A stretch of 64,000 nucleotides of DNA from contig CM051458.1 in the NCBI GenBank assembly GCA_028274465.1, forward strand, positions 23,265,566 through 23,329,565. Reading direction: 5' to 3'. Shown one piece after another: positions 44,463 through 55,740 of the stretch. Within the stretch, counting starts at the first letter, position 1. Each line of letters starts with the position of its first letter. The position numbers were made by a program, and so were the translations under genes. Source of the DNA: Plantago ovata (lineage: Eukaryota; Streptophyta; Magnoliopsida; Lamiales; Plantaginaceae). The notes below the pieces were generated by a model, which did no database searches, was not told where the DNA came from, and saw nothing but the letters and a program-made list of their open reading frames with translations.

Positions 44463-44582
44463 CGTCGAGGATGTTGCAACGAACCTGTGACGAAACTTTT
44501 TCGTCACTTTTGCATAAAAGTGGCGAAAATTGGGGTTTAGGCGACGAAAATTTCCTCACAAATGCTGCAGTTTTTTGTAGTG
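44463..44582. mobile_element. CACTA-like terminus fragment
   Basis: Ends TTTTTTGTAGTG and contains paired TTCGTCAC-type motifs and CACAAATGCTGC, like the terminus at about 4290-4471. The left side is cut by the chromovirus fragment. Confidence 0.6.
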
Positions 44583-44680
44583 ACTAGGTTAAAGGCTAAA
44601 GATTAGATCCAATGACAAAGTACCATTTAATTATGATATTTCTAAATTAAAAATCAGTAATTTAAGTTTTTAAGATATTA

Positions 44681-44931
44681 CTTGTTCTGTCTCATAACAA
44701 ATGTTACACTTCATTTTGTTGATTTTTCGAGGTTTAGTTTGACCTTGTATTAATCGAAAATTATACAATAAAAATAATTAAGAACTTTATATAATGAAAA
44801 TATAAACATTCTATTTTATAATATAATACTTTTAATTATTTTTATTATATGATTTGAGAATAATTTAAGATCAAACTGACTTAAAAAAGTTAACAAAATG
44901 AAGTGTAACATATGTTATGGGACGGAGGAAG
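44681..44931. mobile_element. Stowaway-type MITE (251 bp)
   Basis: TA-flanked element with long inverted arms: left CTTGTTCTGTCTCATAACA and TGTTACACTTCATTTTGTT, right AACAAAATGAAGTGTAACA and TGTTATGGGACGGAGGAAG. No ORF. Confidence 0.88.
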
Positions 44932-45511
44932 TATAAAATTACCACCAATAATAAAATTATACCACATCTAGTAACTTATAATAATAATAAAATAAAAAAT
45001 AATCAAGTATGACCAGGTCGAATGTAACAAAGAATTATCTAAGGTGGTGTAAATTGGCTTAAACGGAAGGACGAACCGTACAAAATTAACTAGGGCCTAA
45101 GTTTAGTGACGGAGTGAAAGTAGTCATGTAGTTAAACCACAACATAATACAAGGGAAATTAATTGTAATTAATTTTATAAATAAATAATTATAAAATATG
45201 GGGTATTACATGAGTTCCGCGAACTACACTCTTGTATTAAGCCTTCTGTTGTTACCGTTTTTCTAATATGTCAATTTTATATACGCTCCAAACGTTTTAA
45301 AATTTTCAAGTACAAATTCGTCGAGTTTCATTTTTCACTTGATGATGGATTATAAGTTCAAAAACCCTTAGTAGTGTAGTGTGTGTTATAAAAGCCAAAT
45401 AAATTCAAAAAGAAAACGCTCCTAGAAAAAGAAAAATAGAATCACAGATGATCAACGGTTCTTTGAAAAAACAGTTAAGAGAAAAAGGATAATGTATGAA
45501 AAACAGCTCTA
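44932..45511. other. Non-coding spacer
   Basis: AT-rich intergenic sequence with no recognised feature. Confidence 0.4.
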
Positions 45512-45512
45512 C

Positions 45513-45558
<46 letters not shown>

Positions 45559-45559
45559 T
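45512..45559. repeat. (TTA)n microsatellite
   Basis: About 16 trinucleotide repeats, one imperfection at the right end. Confidence 0.95.
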
Positions 45560-45777
45560 ATTTTTATTAAACTAGACTTTTATTAATCACGCAAAATTGA
45601 AAAATGATCGAGAGATAAGTACAAAATTAATAAATCTTTTATAAATGAAACTAAACTTTGAGTACAAAATTATGAAAAAAACAGCTCAATTTTGTTAAAT
45701 AAGGAGCAGCAAGTACTACGCGCGGTACCACGTCATTCAGCTTCTTTGGCCTTCCTTCTCTTTCCTATTTTCTTTTC

Positions 45778-48700
45778 CTATTTTCTTCCATTTGTTCCAG
45801 ATGCTTTGTCACATTTACAAATCAATTCGCCCAACACCCAATAGCTGGCAAACCTTTGAAGACATTGGTGGAAATAATCCTGGCATGAAAATAAAAATAA
45901 AGAAATTGAATCTTTTGTCATGATGATGAAAATCAAATACTTGTGCAGTAATTAATTTAAAAAAAGAAAAATCTTTGTGTATAATAAATATTATAGTAAA
46001 GGCATCTATTGTCGGAAGGAAATAGGGTTTGGAGTTATAAAAGATAAAATATACGGAGTACTAAAGTAGGAATGTTGGCCTGTTTTACTGATCGATCAAT
46101 TGTTTTATTTTTAGTTTATTATAAAAATACTAGCAGAGTAGTGAGTTATAACCTGTGGAATCTCTCTACCCGTGAATCTCGATGATTCCTGAACACCTTC
46201 CTGCAACCGATCAATAATTTTAATTAATATGGGTAACAATACAGAATCGAATGCAATCCAATTGATCGATATATGAAAAATAGAGATTTAGAGTAAGATT
46301 ACTATTTACTAATACCACTACAAGCAACCTGGCCTTTAGCGACGGAACAATCCGTCGCTAAATAAGGCCGATCGGTCGCTAAATCTCGCTAGCGACCGAT
46401 CGGTGTTTTTAGCGACGGATAAAATCGTCGTCGCTAAACCGTTGGTCGCTAGCGAATTAGCGACCGATGAGGAATCCGTCGCGAATTTGCGACGGATTAG
46501 CGACGGAAAATGAGGTTGACTTTTAGCAACCGATGACTTATCCGTCGCTAAAAGTCCCGGACTTTTAGCAACGGATGAGTCTCATCGGTTGCTAAATATT
46601 AGCAACGGATGAGCCTTATCCGTCGCTAAAAGTCCGGGACTTTTAGCGACGGATAAGCCTTATCCGTCGCTGTATATAGCGACGGATGAGACCACCGGTT
46701 GCTAAATTTTTTTATTTTTTTTATTTTTTAGATATAATAATGAGACTCAAAATCAAATGCAACCTGTTTAATTAAGCCACATGTTACAGAAATTCTATAG
46801 ACCAAATAAACCAAAAATAATCCAAAAAAATCATAATAAATGTACCAAAACCCTCCATACATATAACAATAATCATACGTACACAATACTAATCCAAAAT
46901 AATATCATAGTGTACACAGTATTCATGTAGAAAATAGTAAATAAAGTCGAAAAGGATAGGGGTATCATGGAAAGGGAGGTGGAGGCATCCCCAGCTTCGC
47001 ATACAGCTCAGCAAACATAGTAGCAAATTGTGCCTTCTGCGCAGCCTGCTCCTCAGCTAACCTCTTCACCTCCTCATCCCTCTCCTGCAACTGAAGTAAG
47101 AGGGCCTGCTCTCGAGCGGAAGCTGCTGCTGCTGCTGCTGCTGAAGATGACGAAGATGTACTGGCACGGGAACGACGAGTCGGCCTCGAGTCCAATTCAG
47201 GGACGGCTGCTGCACTCCCAAGTCCCAAGCGACGGCCCTTCTCGTCTGGAGGATTCACCTCGAGGAAAATGGCATTCATTTCCTCAACAGTGAGATCCTG
47301 ATCACGAATCTTGTCCTCGTAGGCCGTCTGAAATTATAAATCAAGAGTATAAGGTGTTAGTTATGTTGTTAATTAGTTATGAAATCATCAGTATTTAATA
47401 AACACATGTATTGTTGATACTTACCGCAATTGCTGTGGCCTCGTCACACAACCACTGTCCGTTCTTGGCCTTCTGAGATCTCGAGATTAGGGTGAATAGG
47501 AGACTCTCCTTATCCTTCAACTGAATGAAACATGAAAGCATCATATACTTAGTTTGAAAGTTCGAAATGCAAGTAAATAACAAGTATAAGAATGATGAAT
47601 TCACAAAGTTAATATACTTACCTTCTGCCTCACATGTGCTGTAGCGATCGACTCAGAGCCAAAACGGTGTGTCACCAGGGTACGTGTCCCATCATTCGGC
47701 TGCTTCTTCCGGTTCTCAGTGTTCTGGTCAGCCTGCGCCTGGACTCTCGCGTCAGTCCAATACACCTTCCACGCCTCCCAAATTGCATCTCCGGGCCAAT
47801 CACCGGTACGTGGACGGTTTTCTTTCCACATTTTCTTCAGGCTATGAACCATGCACTTGTAAAGGGCACTACCGTGAGAGTTGAAGCTCCACCAGAGATC
47901 CATCAGCAATGCTTTCGGAAGGAAGAATTCTTTCTACACAATTACAAATAAACATCGAAACACATACGTTGGTGAATACTTAAAAAACATTCAAGTATAA
48001 CAAGGGGAGCTACACGTAATGGATGCCGCCTATCCATTCTAGTTCTAAACGCGGTCAAGCATATAATGGGTGCCGCCTACCCATACATAAATATGCGGTC
48101 CGACATATAAGAGGGCGCCGCCTACCCTCGCATGCATAGCGGTCGAACGGAATGTAAAAACATGGTATTTAAACATGCATATATTAACTCACCCTCAGCT
48201 CCTCGAAGAGCTCTCCCTTAATTTGGTCCGGGATGCAATGCCACTGGCTGCCACCCTCTTGCGGTGGGACCATTCTGTTCCGTATTATCGAACTGAGTAC
48301 TTTAGCAGCGTGCTCCCCATACAACCTGTGAAGAACAGGTAAGTCAATAGTGACAAGGTTAGTTCGGTATATATATATTAAAAGTTCGTAAATCAGTTAA
48401 TGCCTAATACTTACTTCTCTCCATTGGGGTAAAGGACAGGGCGACCATTCCACATAAGACCATCTTCCGGCCTTTGAAAGGGACAACCGTCGTCTGGAAC
48501 GTGGGCCCACGGGTCGTGGAGGGAGGAATGAGGAGTCGATCCCCTGCTCGACCCAGGTGGAGTCCCTAAAACAGTAGGGGAGCCCTGCCAGGTGTCCTCT
48601 CCGTCGGTATCATCCCTCTGGGACTGCGGGGTCATGTATCGTGGCCTCCTGGGTCGTGGCATCTGCAATACAAAGATCCGTGTTAGTACATACACAATTG

Positions 48701-51700
48701 AATATAAAACATGTACAATCAGAGATATAGCAAAGAACGACACTAGACATTCGGGTGGTCACGCCAGTAGGACTCCCAAACATCATGAAGGGGACTCGGC
48801 ATCCACTCTTTGGGCGGAACTCCCAAAAGCCAGTTGGCTTTCCAAACCTCAAGTAAGGGAATCCTCAGTGTACCTTCTGACATATTTGAATGCTAAACCT
48901 GACCAAAAAAAGTAATGAACATTTTTTATTATATGCCTGATAGATAAGTCTAATCTAAGTCTAATCTAACTACCTAGTACTAATTCACGTACCCTCTATA
49001 ATCTACTCTGGTTGTAAGTCAATGAAAACATCATCATGCAGCTGAATAACTTCTACTGTAGCCTGTACAGATTTTCTAGCCTGACCATCGACATCTTCTT
49101 CTTGGTACGAGTTGTTAATTGACTCGTCCTTCTCCACATACTCAACTTTGGATCGAGCATTTATAGGTACAACAGCTAACCAATCGCCCTTATCCTTTTT
49201 CAAGGTAGGATACTGAAGAAATACAGCTTGAAGTGCTTGACTTGCCAAGATAAATGGTTCGTACACTTTGTACTTCTTCTTATAGTTTATCTCCACCATA
49301 TCATACTCCTCAAGCCTCCTGGTGCCTACATCAGTGGGATCATACCAATCAACATCAAACAACATTGTTCTTTTCAAAGGTACTCCGGGATATTCAAGGC
49401 GAATAATACGCCTAAGCTTCCCATAGTAATCGTAGACATCATCACCTATGTCTTTCCCCAAGACACGAACCCCACCATTAACTGTAGCATCTGTCGATCC
49501 ACACTCACTACTGTTGAACCTAAGTCCATTTACAATGTAAGATGGGAAGGAGGAGTATCTTCTCCCAGGTCCACTTGCTAGTGCTCTTAAGTAAGGACAT
49601 GTTATTTTGTTGGCCGGGTTCTGTACATGCTCTTTGAACCATGTTGGAAATTCGGAGACTAGGGCCTCCCTAAGCATGTCCTCAATTGTGTCATCCGCCA
49701 CTATAGGATTTTGCTCTACACAACGGGCGCTGAAGAAACTGCACATGATGCGTATATTTGGTTTAATACTACCATTTTCTCTAAAATAAGATTTTAATTC
49801 AATCGTAAAACGTAAGAAGGCAACTAACCTAGTAAACTTGAGATGGAATGGGTTGAGCTCTGCACAAGTCTGAAGGACATACGAATGTGCAGCATTGTAC
49901 TCTTTATCCGTCAGATATGCCACTTTTTCTTCACCATACGCCCTCCCCGAAACCTTAAAGATTGATAGAGAAACTTTATGGTCCTCTTGCACTTGAAATG
50001 TGTCGGCATTTCTAGCCGGCCTAGATGTCTTCGTAGGGACCCCAGTGTCAAAGAAATAGGAGCAAAAAGTTGCAATCTCTGCTCAAATGTATGCATTGGC
50101 AATCGAACCCTCAGGCTGAGCTTTGTTCTTCACATAATGCTTCAGCTTGCCTAAGTATCTGTTATAATATGTCTGTCATAATTAGATATACTATACAATT
50201 ATGTGTCATATATGTTTGTAAATATGATACTAAAATATTTACCTCTCAAAGGGATACATCCAACGATACTGAACAGGTCCGGCTAGCAACGCCTCATCTG
50301 GTAGGTGAATGGGCAAGTGTTCCATGGAATCAAAGAAGTTAGGTGGAAAGATACGCTCGAGCTTGCACAGAATCACCGGTATGTTAGCCTTCATGTACAC
50401 ATGACAATCGTGGTTCTTCATCCCATACATCTTTGTCTTACTCGTGTCCACACACCGAGCAAATTTAGAAGCATAATTGTCGGGGAACTTCAACAACTTC
50501 ACCCAATCAAAAAGTTCCGCTCTAGCCTCTTTGGACAAAGTGTATTTAGCATTCGGCCACTTGCCATCAGCATTCTTGTTTGACAGTCCGGGCCTCCTGC
50601 ATAGAATATCCAACTCTTCCCTGGACCTAACCGTATCCTTTGTTTTGTTGGGAATTTCACAAATGGTGTTGAAGCAGTTCTCAAATACGTTCTTCTCAAT
50701 ATGCATGACATCCAAGATATGACATATGCGAAGACTACTCCAATAAGGCAAATCCCATAGGATGCATCTCTTTTTCCATCCATACTCACTTTTGATATTC
50801 TCGTTATGTTGTTCCCACCCAACCTCAGTTACTTTCTTGTACCCCAAGCGTTCTATAATAGCAAATTGTTGTGCACTTGTTAGTTCTTTAGGGGCCTTCT
50901 TCAACACCACTTTGTTCTTAAGAAACTGAGTCTTGTTCTTTCTGAACGGGTGTTCATCGTCTAGAAACCTGCGATGACAATCAAACCAAGATTCCTTTCG
51001 ACTCTTCGGCAGATAGTGTGAATCAACATCATCCAGACAATGTGGACATGCCTTGTATCCGGATGTTTTCCAGACAACATGGAGTACGCAGGGAAATCAC
51101 TGATGGTCCAGAGTAGTGCTGCTCTCAAGGTAAAGTTCGTCTTTGTTGAGACATCGTATGCCGGGATACCATCCTCCCACAACTCTATAAGCTCCTTGAT
51201 CAGTGGCTGCAAGAAGACATCTATCTTCTGTCCTGGATCATCCGGCCCTGGCACCAGCACGGTCAAGAACATGAATGGTTCTTTCAAACAGTCACCCGGA
51301 GGCAAGTTGTAAGGTGTAAGCATCACTGGCCAGCACGAATACTTCCGTTCACTCCCAAATGGGTTGAAACCATCAGTACTAAGTCCCAATCTTACATTTC
51401 TAGACTGGGCTGCAAACTGTGGATATTTCACATCAAACTCTTTCCATGCCGGCGAGTCTGATGGGTGACCCATCTTACCCTCTTGGTCATCCGCGACTCC
51501 TCTCTCCTTGTGCCAACGCATCTTATCTGCACATGCATCTGATGCATACAACCTCTTCAGACGAGGACCTATAGGGAAGTACCACATTTTCTTGTGGGAG
51601 AGATTCTTCTTCTGTCGTTTCATTGCAGCGCCCTCCTTGTAACGACTATACCGATCCTTCCCACAATGTTTACATTTCAACAAACCTTCATCCTCCCCCC

Positions 51701-53908
51701 AATAGATCATACACATACCCGGGCAGCAATCTATTTTCTCCATAGGCAATCCCATCGCCTTCATCTTCTTCTGCGCTTGGTAATAGTTTGTTGGAACTAG
51801 GCTTCCTTCAGGCGCAATATCCGTGATCAAACTCAACCAATCGTTGCAGCTGTTTTCTGAATACCCACCACCCTCCTTGTTGCTCATAATTCTAGACAAG
51901 CAGGACAATTCATTCATCCTGCACCCCGGGTAGAGTGGCATCTTGGACGCTTCCAACAAGTCAAAGAACTGTTGTGACTCAGCATTCGGAGGCTCCTCAT
52001 TAACAACACCCTCCGTGAATTCTTGACCCGCAGCGTTATGGACCATCTCTTCCATCCGGTCCCCTGTGGCATCATCATGAGTACAGGCACCTGGTGTAGC
52101 ACTACTCACCTGCCTTTTCCTACGCTTCCCCGACAACATGGAATAGTCCCCCAACAAACGAACTGCCTCACCATGATGATTCCACACCTCATATTTAGGG
52201 ACAAAACCATTACGCTTCAAATGGTCTACAACCACCGTAGAGGGTAAGTACTGACGGTTCCTACATTTCTTATGGTTGAAAGGACACTTCATCATCCCAG
52301 TACTCAAACACTCGGGTTTTGACAATGCAAATTCGACAAATGCATTGACCCCTTGTACAAACGTAGGCAAAAGTATTCCATCTGCAATCCTACTGTACAT
52401 CCAAGTACGATCGGGATTCATAATTGAATGCTAAACCTGGCCAATGGAAGTTTAGTACATTGCGGCTAACGTTGTTTTTCACCAAGTACTCGTTTTAATT
52501 ATCAATTTTTTACATTGCATTATATATACTCCCAATATTTCTACATTAGAAATAAAAATACTCATATTATCTTCTAACTTTAATTTATCAATGAGTTATT
52601 TCCTTCATACTTACAATTTTTTTAAACAATAATTACCTATATTTATCTATATTTCCATTATACTTGTACAATTTTCATTATAATAACTACTTACAATACA
52701 CTATAATTACATATATTTTTCATTATAATTATGCAATTTGCATTATAGTAACAACTACCAATACACTATAATTACCTATATTTATCTATATATTTCCATT
52801 ATACTTATGGAATTTTCATTATAATAAAAACTTGCAATACACTATAATTACCTATATTTATCTATATTTTCATTATATTTATACAATTTCTATTATAATA
52901 ACTAATTACAATACACTATAATTACTCATATTTCCATTATAATTATACTTATGCAATTTTCAAATCTAATTAATATATCCCAAACAAACTACACTAATTG
53001 AACAAAACTAACTACGTAGATAATCCCAAACATAATCGAACCCGATTGAAATCCTAAAGATAATCAAACCCAATTCAAATCTCAAACATAATCGAAACAA
53101 CTACATCCCAAAACATCCCAATTGAACAATACTAACATCAAAACTAGCTAATAAACCATAAAACAATTCAAAATTGAAAAAATACCAAATTTACAAAAGT
53201 TAGGTTTCGAGATTAGTACCTTTAGTTGCGGAATAAATAGAACAACCCACTTCGAATTGAATGTCTCACTACGTTCCTTGTTGAATTGGCTATCTTGGAA
53301 GAAATGATGGAGTATAAGGGAAGATTGGAATTGGAGAGAAGAAGTGAGAAAAATGGAGAAGAAGAGAGAAAGAGAGGAGAAATGCGTTCTGTAAAACCGA
53401 CGGGCGGACGGTAGCGACGGATGGTGATCCGTCGCTAATATAGCGATCGGTCGCTATATTAGCGACGGATAACCATCCGTTGCTAAATTAAATTTTTTTT
53501 TTTTAAATATAATATAGCGACGGATGGAGTCATCCGTCGCTAAAGCGTTGACCGGCAAAAAAAGAAAAGAAAAAACCTAGGAACTTTAGCGACGGATGGT
53601 ATTATCGTCGCTATTTAGCGACGGATGGTATTATGAGTTATCCGTCGCTATTTAGCGACGGATAAGTCATCCGTCGCTAGAGTTCCAGCCGCTCTAAGGA
53701 CGATTTAACCCATCCGTCGCTAATCTCTCCCATCCGTCGCTAAAAGACCGATCCGTCGCTAAAAGACCGATCCGTCGCTAAAAGACCGATCGGTCGATCG
53801 GTTGTTAAAAGTGGTTGCTATTTAGCTGTTTTCTTGTAGTGTACTTACCAACCGCCACCGATTTTGATTGAACATTCGTCGTGCTGCGAACAAAAATTTT
53901 GACGCCAT
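45778..53908 (-). CDS. Putative small three-exon gene (69 aa), intron 1 carries CACTA element 2
   Basis: Predicted from splice signals and phase, not from a known family. Exon 1, 53,908-53,849, encodes an Arg-rich, acid-free start (ASKFLFAARRMFNQNR) like a mitochondrial presequence and ends in a perfect GTAAGT donor. Exon 2, 46,200-46,153, follows TTGCAG; exon 3, 45,879-45,778, follows TGCCAG and ends in TAG. All introns are phase 0 and lengths 60, 48 and 102 nt give 69 codons plus stop. The 7.5-kb CACTA element lies in intron 1, 5 bp from the donor. I do not recognise the protein; exon 3 is the least certain. Confidence 0.4.
46330..46710. repeat. 3' subterminal repeats of CACTA element 2
   Basis: Dense GCGACGGAT / ATCCGTCGC motifs in both orientations, partly arranged as TTTAGCGACGG...CCGTCGCTAAA palindromes. 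Confidence 0.8.
46965..48883 (-). CDS. TnpA-like / Transposase_24 protein of CACTA element 2 (428 aa, six exons)
   Basis: Accessory DNA-binding protein of CACTA elements. Exons 48,883-48,749, 48,662-48,415, 48,325-48,193, 47,933-47,622, 47,520-47,425 and 47,327-46,965, all with GT..AG introns; lengths sum to 1287 nt with all phases compatible, giving 428 residues. Residues 1-45 have VWKANWLLGVPPKEWMPSP; then an Arg/Pro-rich basic stretch; the Transposase_24-like core has GDWPGDAIWEAWKVYW and ENRKKQPNDGTRTLVTHR; then FTLISRSQKAKNGQWLCDEA, a Ser/Ala run, and a C-terminal coiled coil (LQERDEEVKRLAEEQAAQKA). Exon 1 was joined by homology with element 1. Its 5' leader repeats the sequence before the tnp2 ATG. 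Confidence 0.8.
48019..48129 (-). repeat. Array of three short hairpins with a constant GCCGCCT core (intron 3, CACTA 2)
   Basis: Plus-strand sites: ATGGAT-GCCGCCT-ATCCAT (48,019-48,037), ATGGGT-GCCGCCT-ACCCAT (48,066-48,084), and GAGGG-CGCCGCCTA-CCCTC (48,111-48,129). Arms covary, core constant, and each is followed by a GCGGTC-containing spacer, period about 46 bp. It occupies the same intron as the unrelated TATGTTAG array of element 1; the intron ends are homologous between the two. Confidence 0.85.
49003..52421 (-). pseudogene. CACTA tnp2 transposase (Transposase_21), nearly complete, two lesions
   Basis: Cuts and joins CACTA ends. Two exons by splice signals: 52,421-50,243 and 50,158-49,003, about 1,110 codons, a usual Tnp2 size. 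N terminus has the transposase-associated domain (WMYSRI...GVNAFVEFAL, HKKCRN). The core contains CCPGMCMIYWGEDEG, CKHCGKDRY, ADKMRWHKERG, RNVRLGLSTDGFNPFG and, after the frameshift, CPHCLDDVDSHYL and HILDVMHIEKNVFEN. The C-terminal part has DUF4218 (PVQYRWMYPFER) and DUF4216 (YYGKLRRIIRLEY, LFDVDWYDPT). Lesions: a 1-base loss near 51,077-51,083 and a TGA at 50,083-50,085. Confidence 0.9.
52440..53400 (-). other. Leader region of CACTA element 2
   Basis: Between the 5' subterminal repeats and the tnp2 ATG. AT-rich repeats (TATTTCCATTATAMTTAT and complements, 52,640-52,960), repeats of AAACATAATCGAACC (53,020-53,110) and, near 53,300-53,390, a purine-rich strand corresponding to a CT-rich leader. 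It matches element 1 at 30,671-31,667. Confidence 0.6.
53410..53830. repeat. 5' subterminal repeats of CACTA element 2
   Basis: Many GCGACGGATGG/TCATCCGTCGC copies plus three tandem AAAAGACCGATCCGTCGCT units at about 53,722-53,790. Confidence 0.8.
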
Positions 53909-54203
53909 GGAGAATTTTGATGAATAAGAAAAGAAGAAATCAGTCGAAAAAGATAAAAGTAATATGGGCTATATACTAAGAAAGAGAAGAGAATAGGAGG
54001 AGGATATTAATAACAGATCGAGGGTAATACTCCTATATATATACTTTGGGTCAGTAATGAAACACGACTACTCCCGGGATTTGTAATCCAAATTAAAAAA
54101 GGTCTCGGGTTTAATTGATTCTGATTCTTAGGTATTTGAATAATTGAATCAATCCACCGAAACTAAAACCTTTTTACTCTCACTTGAGAAGGAATGAAAT
54201 GTG
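53909..54203 (-). promoter_or_regulatory. Upstream region of the putative small gene
   Basis: Non-coding. A TATATATAGG run on the minus strand at about 54,033-54,044 lies about 130 bp before the predicted ATG and could be its TATA box. Joins the NAC-upstream remnant at 54,204. Confidence 0.35.
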
Positions 54204-54418
54204 GATTCTCAACTGACCGTTTACTAGTAGAATTTGTATTCCGTTTACAATAGAATTTGTATTCCCTCAAGGTTTTTGAAAGATTTCCCAAGTAGAATTT
54301 TTAAAATGTACTTTTAACTGCATGCAAAATCAATGGTAAAGGTTCGAATAACGGTTTTAACTTAATTAAGGCCTAATTTAAAAAAAATGAAATCAAAGTT
54401 GAAAAAAGTAAAAAAATA
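54204..54418. repeat. NAC upstream remnant (far end of unit B)
   Basis: CTCAACTGACCGTTTACTAG to the A-rich AAAGTTGAAAAAAGTAAA tract matches about 29,533-29,740, with a few differences. It lies on the same strand and order as expected if unit B once ran on past 37,368. Confidence 0.85.
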
Positions 54419-54419
54419 A

Positions 54420-55740
54420 AACAACACGGGTCGGAGCGGGTCGGAACGGCATAAATCAACGAAACTGAAACCAAGATCTCAACCGAGATTCAAATCCAAC
54501 AAACACACAGAGTCGTACGGGACTTACCGGTGTGAGCACGGGAGCCAGAACGGAGCGAGTCGGAACGGGACCGCATTGAAATGAGTCTGGGCAGACTGAA
54601 ACGGAACACCACCGGGGCGTCAAGTGGACACACGAACAGATCGGAGCAGCTCGCACTCTCGAACTGAACAGAACAAGGGCGGCCCGGTTTGGTTGGGGAC
54701 GAACGATGGTGATGGGATGATTGGTGATGATGATGATGATTACGGTGGGTTTAATGATGATTGATGAAGATGAAGTAAGGGAGATGATGATGAAAGATGG
54801 CTCCGCATAAATCGAAGTAAGTGGATCTCCTGTGGAATGGAAGCTTTCTTTTGTATCATGTCGGGAAGGAAGTGATGAGATGAGGATGATGATTCTGGAT
54901 GGTGAGCGAGAGAGAAGAGAGAGTATTAGCAGCTTTCTATTCTTTCTTTTCCTCCCATGGTGGCGTGAAGTGGGAAGGGGGTAAGGAGGGAGTTGAATTT
55001 AGGTTTAGGATAATGGGCCAGCTGATGGATGGCCATAATTATTGGGCCATAAATGACAACTCGAATTGGGCCTCAAAAAATATCAGACAGCTAGCTAGCG
55101 CAAATCGGTACGAGACGAATTAATACTACGTGGATTTTCTAAAGTCGAATTCGATTTTCCGAGAAAGAAATTAAATAAATATCAAATAAAATAATGTATT
55201 CAGATAATTAATTAATCAAAATTAAATAAAAAAAACGGGGCGTTACACTCTCCCCCCCCCCCTAAAAAACGTTTCGTCCTCGAAACTTAACTAGCGTGAA
55301 ACTAAAGAACATGGAACCGAGAAACGAAGGTCTTTAAACTTCAAACGGCGGAGGAAACAACAAACTCGCAAATTAAAAGTTAACAAGGTCGTAACTAACC
55401 TAAGGTAAACAAAGCTCACTTCTTTTACCAAAACATTCAACCGTAAATCCGCAATAAATAGTTGACACTTAAACTTCAAGTGACTCTAACTTAAAGAAAA
55501 AAACTGCAGTTCGATAACCAAACATAACTTAGAAGAATTTTGTCCAAACGAGCGTACCTTTTGCTACATTTTCTGGTAGAGCCTCATGTCCAACCCTATT
55601 GTAGACCTTCGCCTTGGCAGTTGCACCATCTACTTGGTTTTTCGAACTCGTACTACCAGGCCGTCCTTCCTTAACCAAAGAGTGACGCCTCGGACATCCG
55701 TTCACCTTATGATCCCTACTGCCACAAGCCAAACACCAAC
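54420..55740 (-). mobile_element. Tekay/Del-like gypsy remnant: LTR plus gag scrap
   Basis: On the minus strand, GGGGGGGGGGAGAG (polypurine tract) is followed at 55,247 by TGTAACGCCCCG, the start of an LTR that extends to about 54,420. The interior next to it (55,529-55,740) encodes a gag zinc-knuckle end: CGSRDHKVNGCPRR, then VYNRVGHEALPENVAKGTL. Most of pol is missing, so gag has been joined almost directly to the 3' LTR side by an internal deletion. The left limit is uncertain. Confidence 0.65.

Larger units (their letters stand above)
46316..53841 (-). mobile_element. CACTA (En/Spm) element 2, 7.53 kb, with tnp2 and TnpA-like genes
   Basis: Termini CACTACAAGAAAAC (right, 5' end) and CACTACAAGCAACC (left, 3' end), 3-bp target duplication TAC at 46,313-46,315 and 53,842-53,844. 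Subterminal GCGACGGAT arrays at both ends match element 1. Gene order on the minus strand is tnp2 transposase, then TnpA-like. The TnpA-like gene is intact by my reading; tnp2 has one frameshift and one stop, so the copy may need a helper. Confidence 0.94.

Noticed and set aside
49228..49581. Plus-strand open frames across the tnp2 region
   Set aside because: Complements of the transposase gene; no independent signals.
54456..54656. Minus-strand Cys/Val-rich open frame
   Set aside because: Within a gypsy LTR; composition follows the GC-rich LTR, not a gene.
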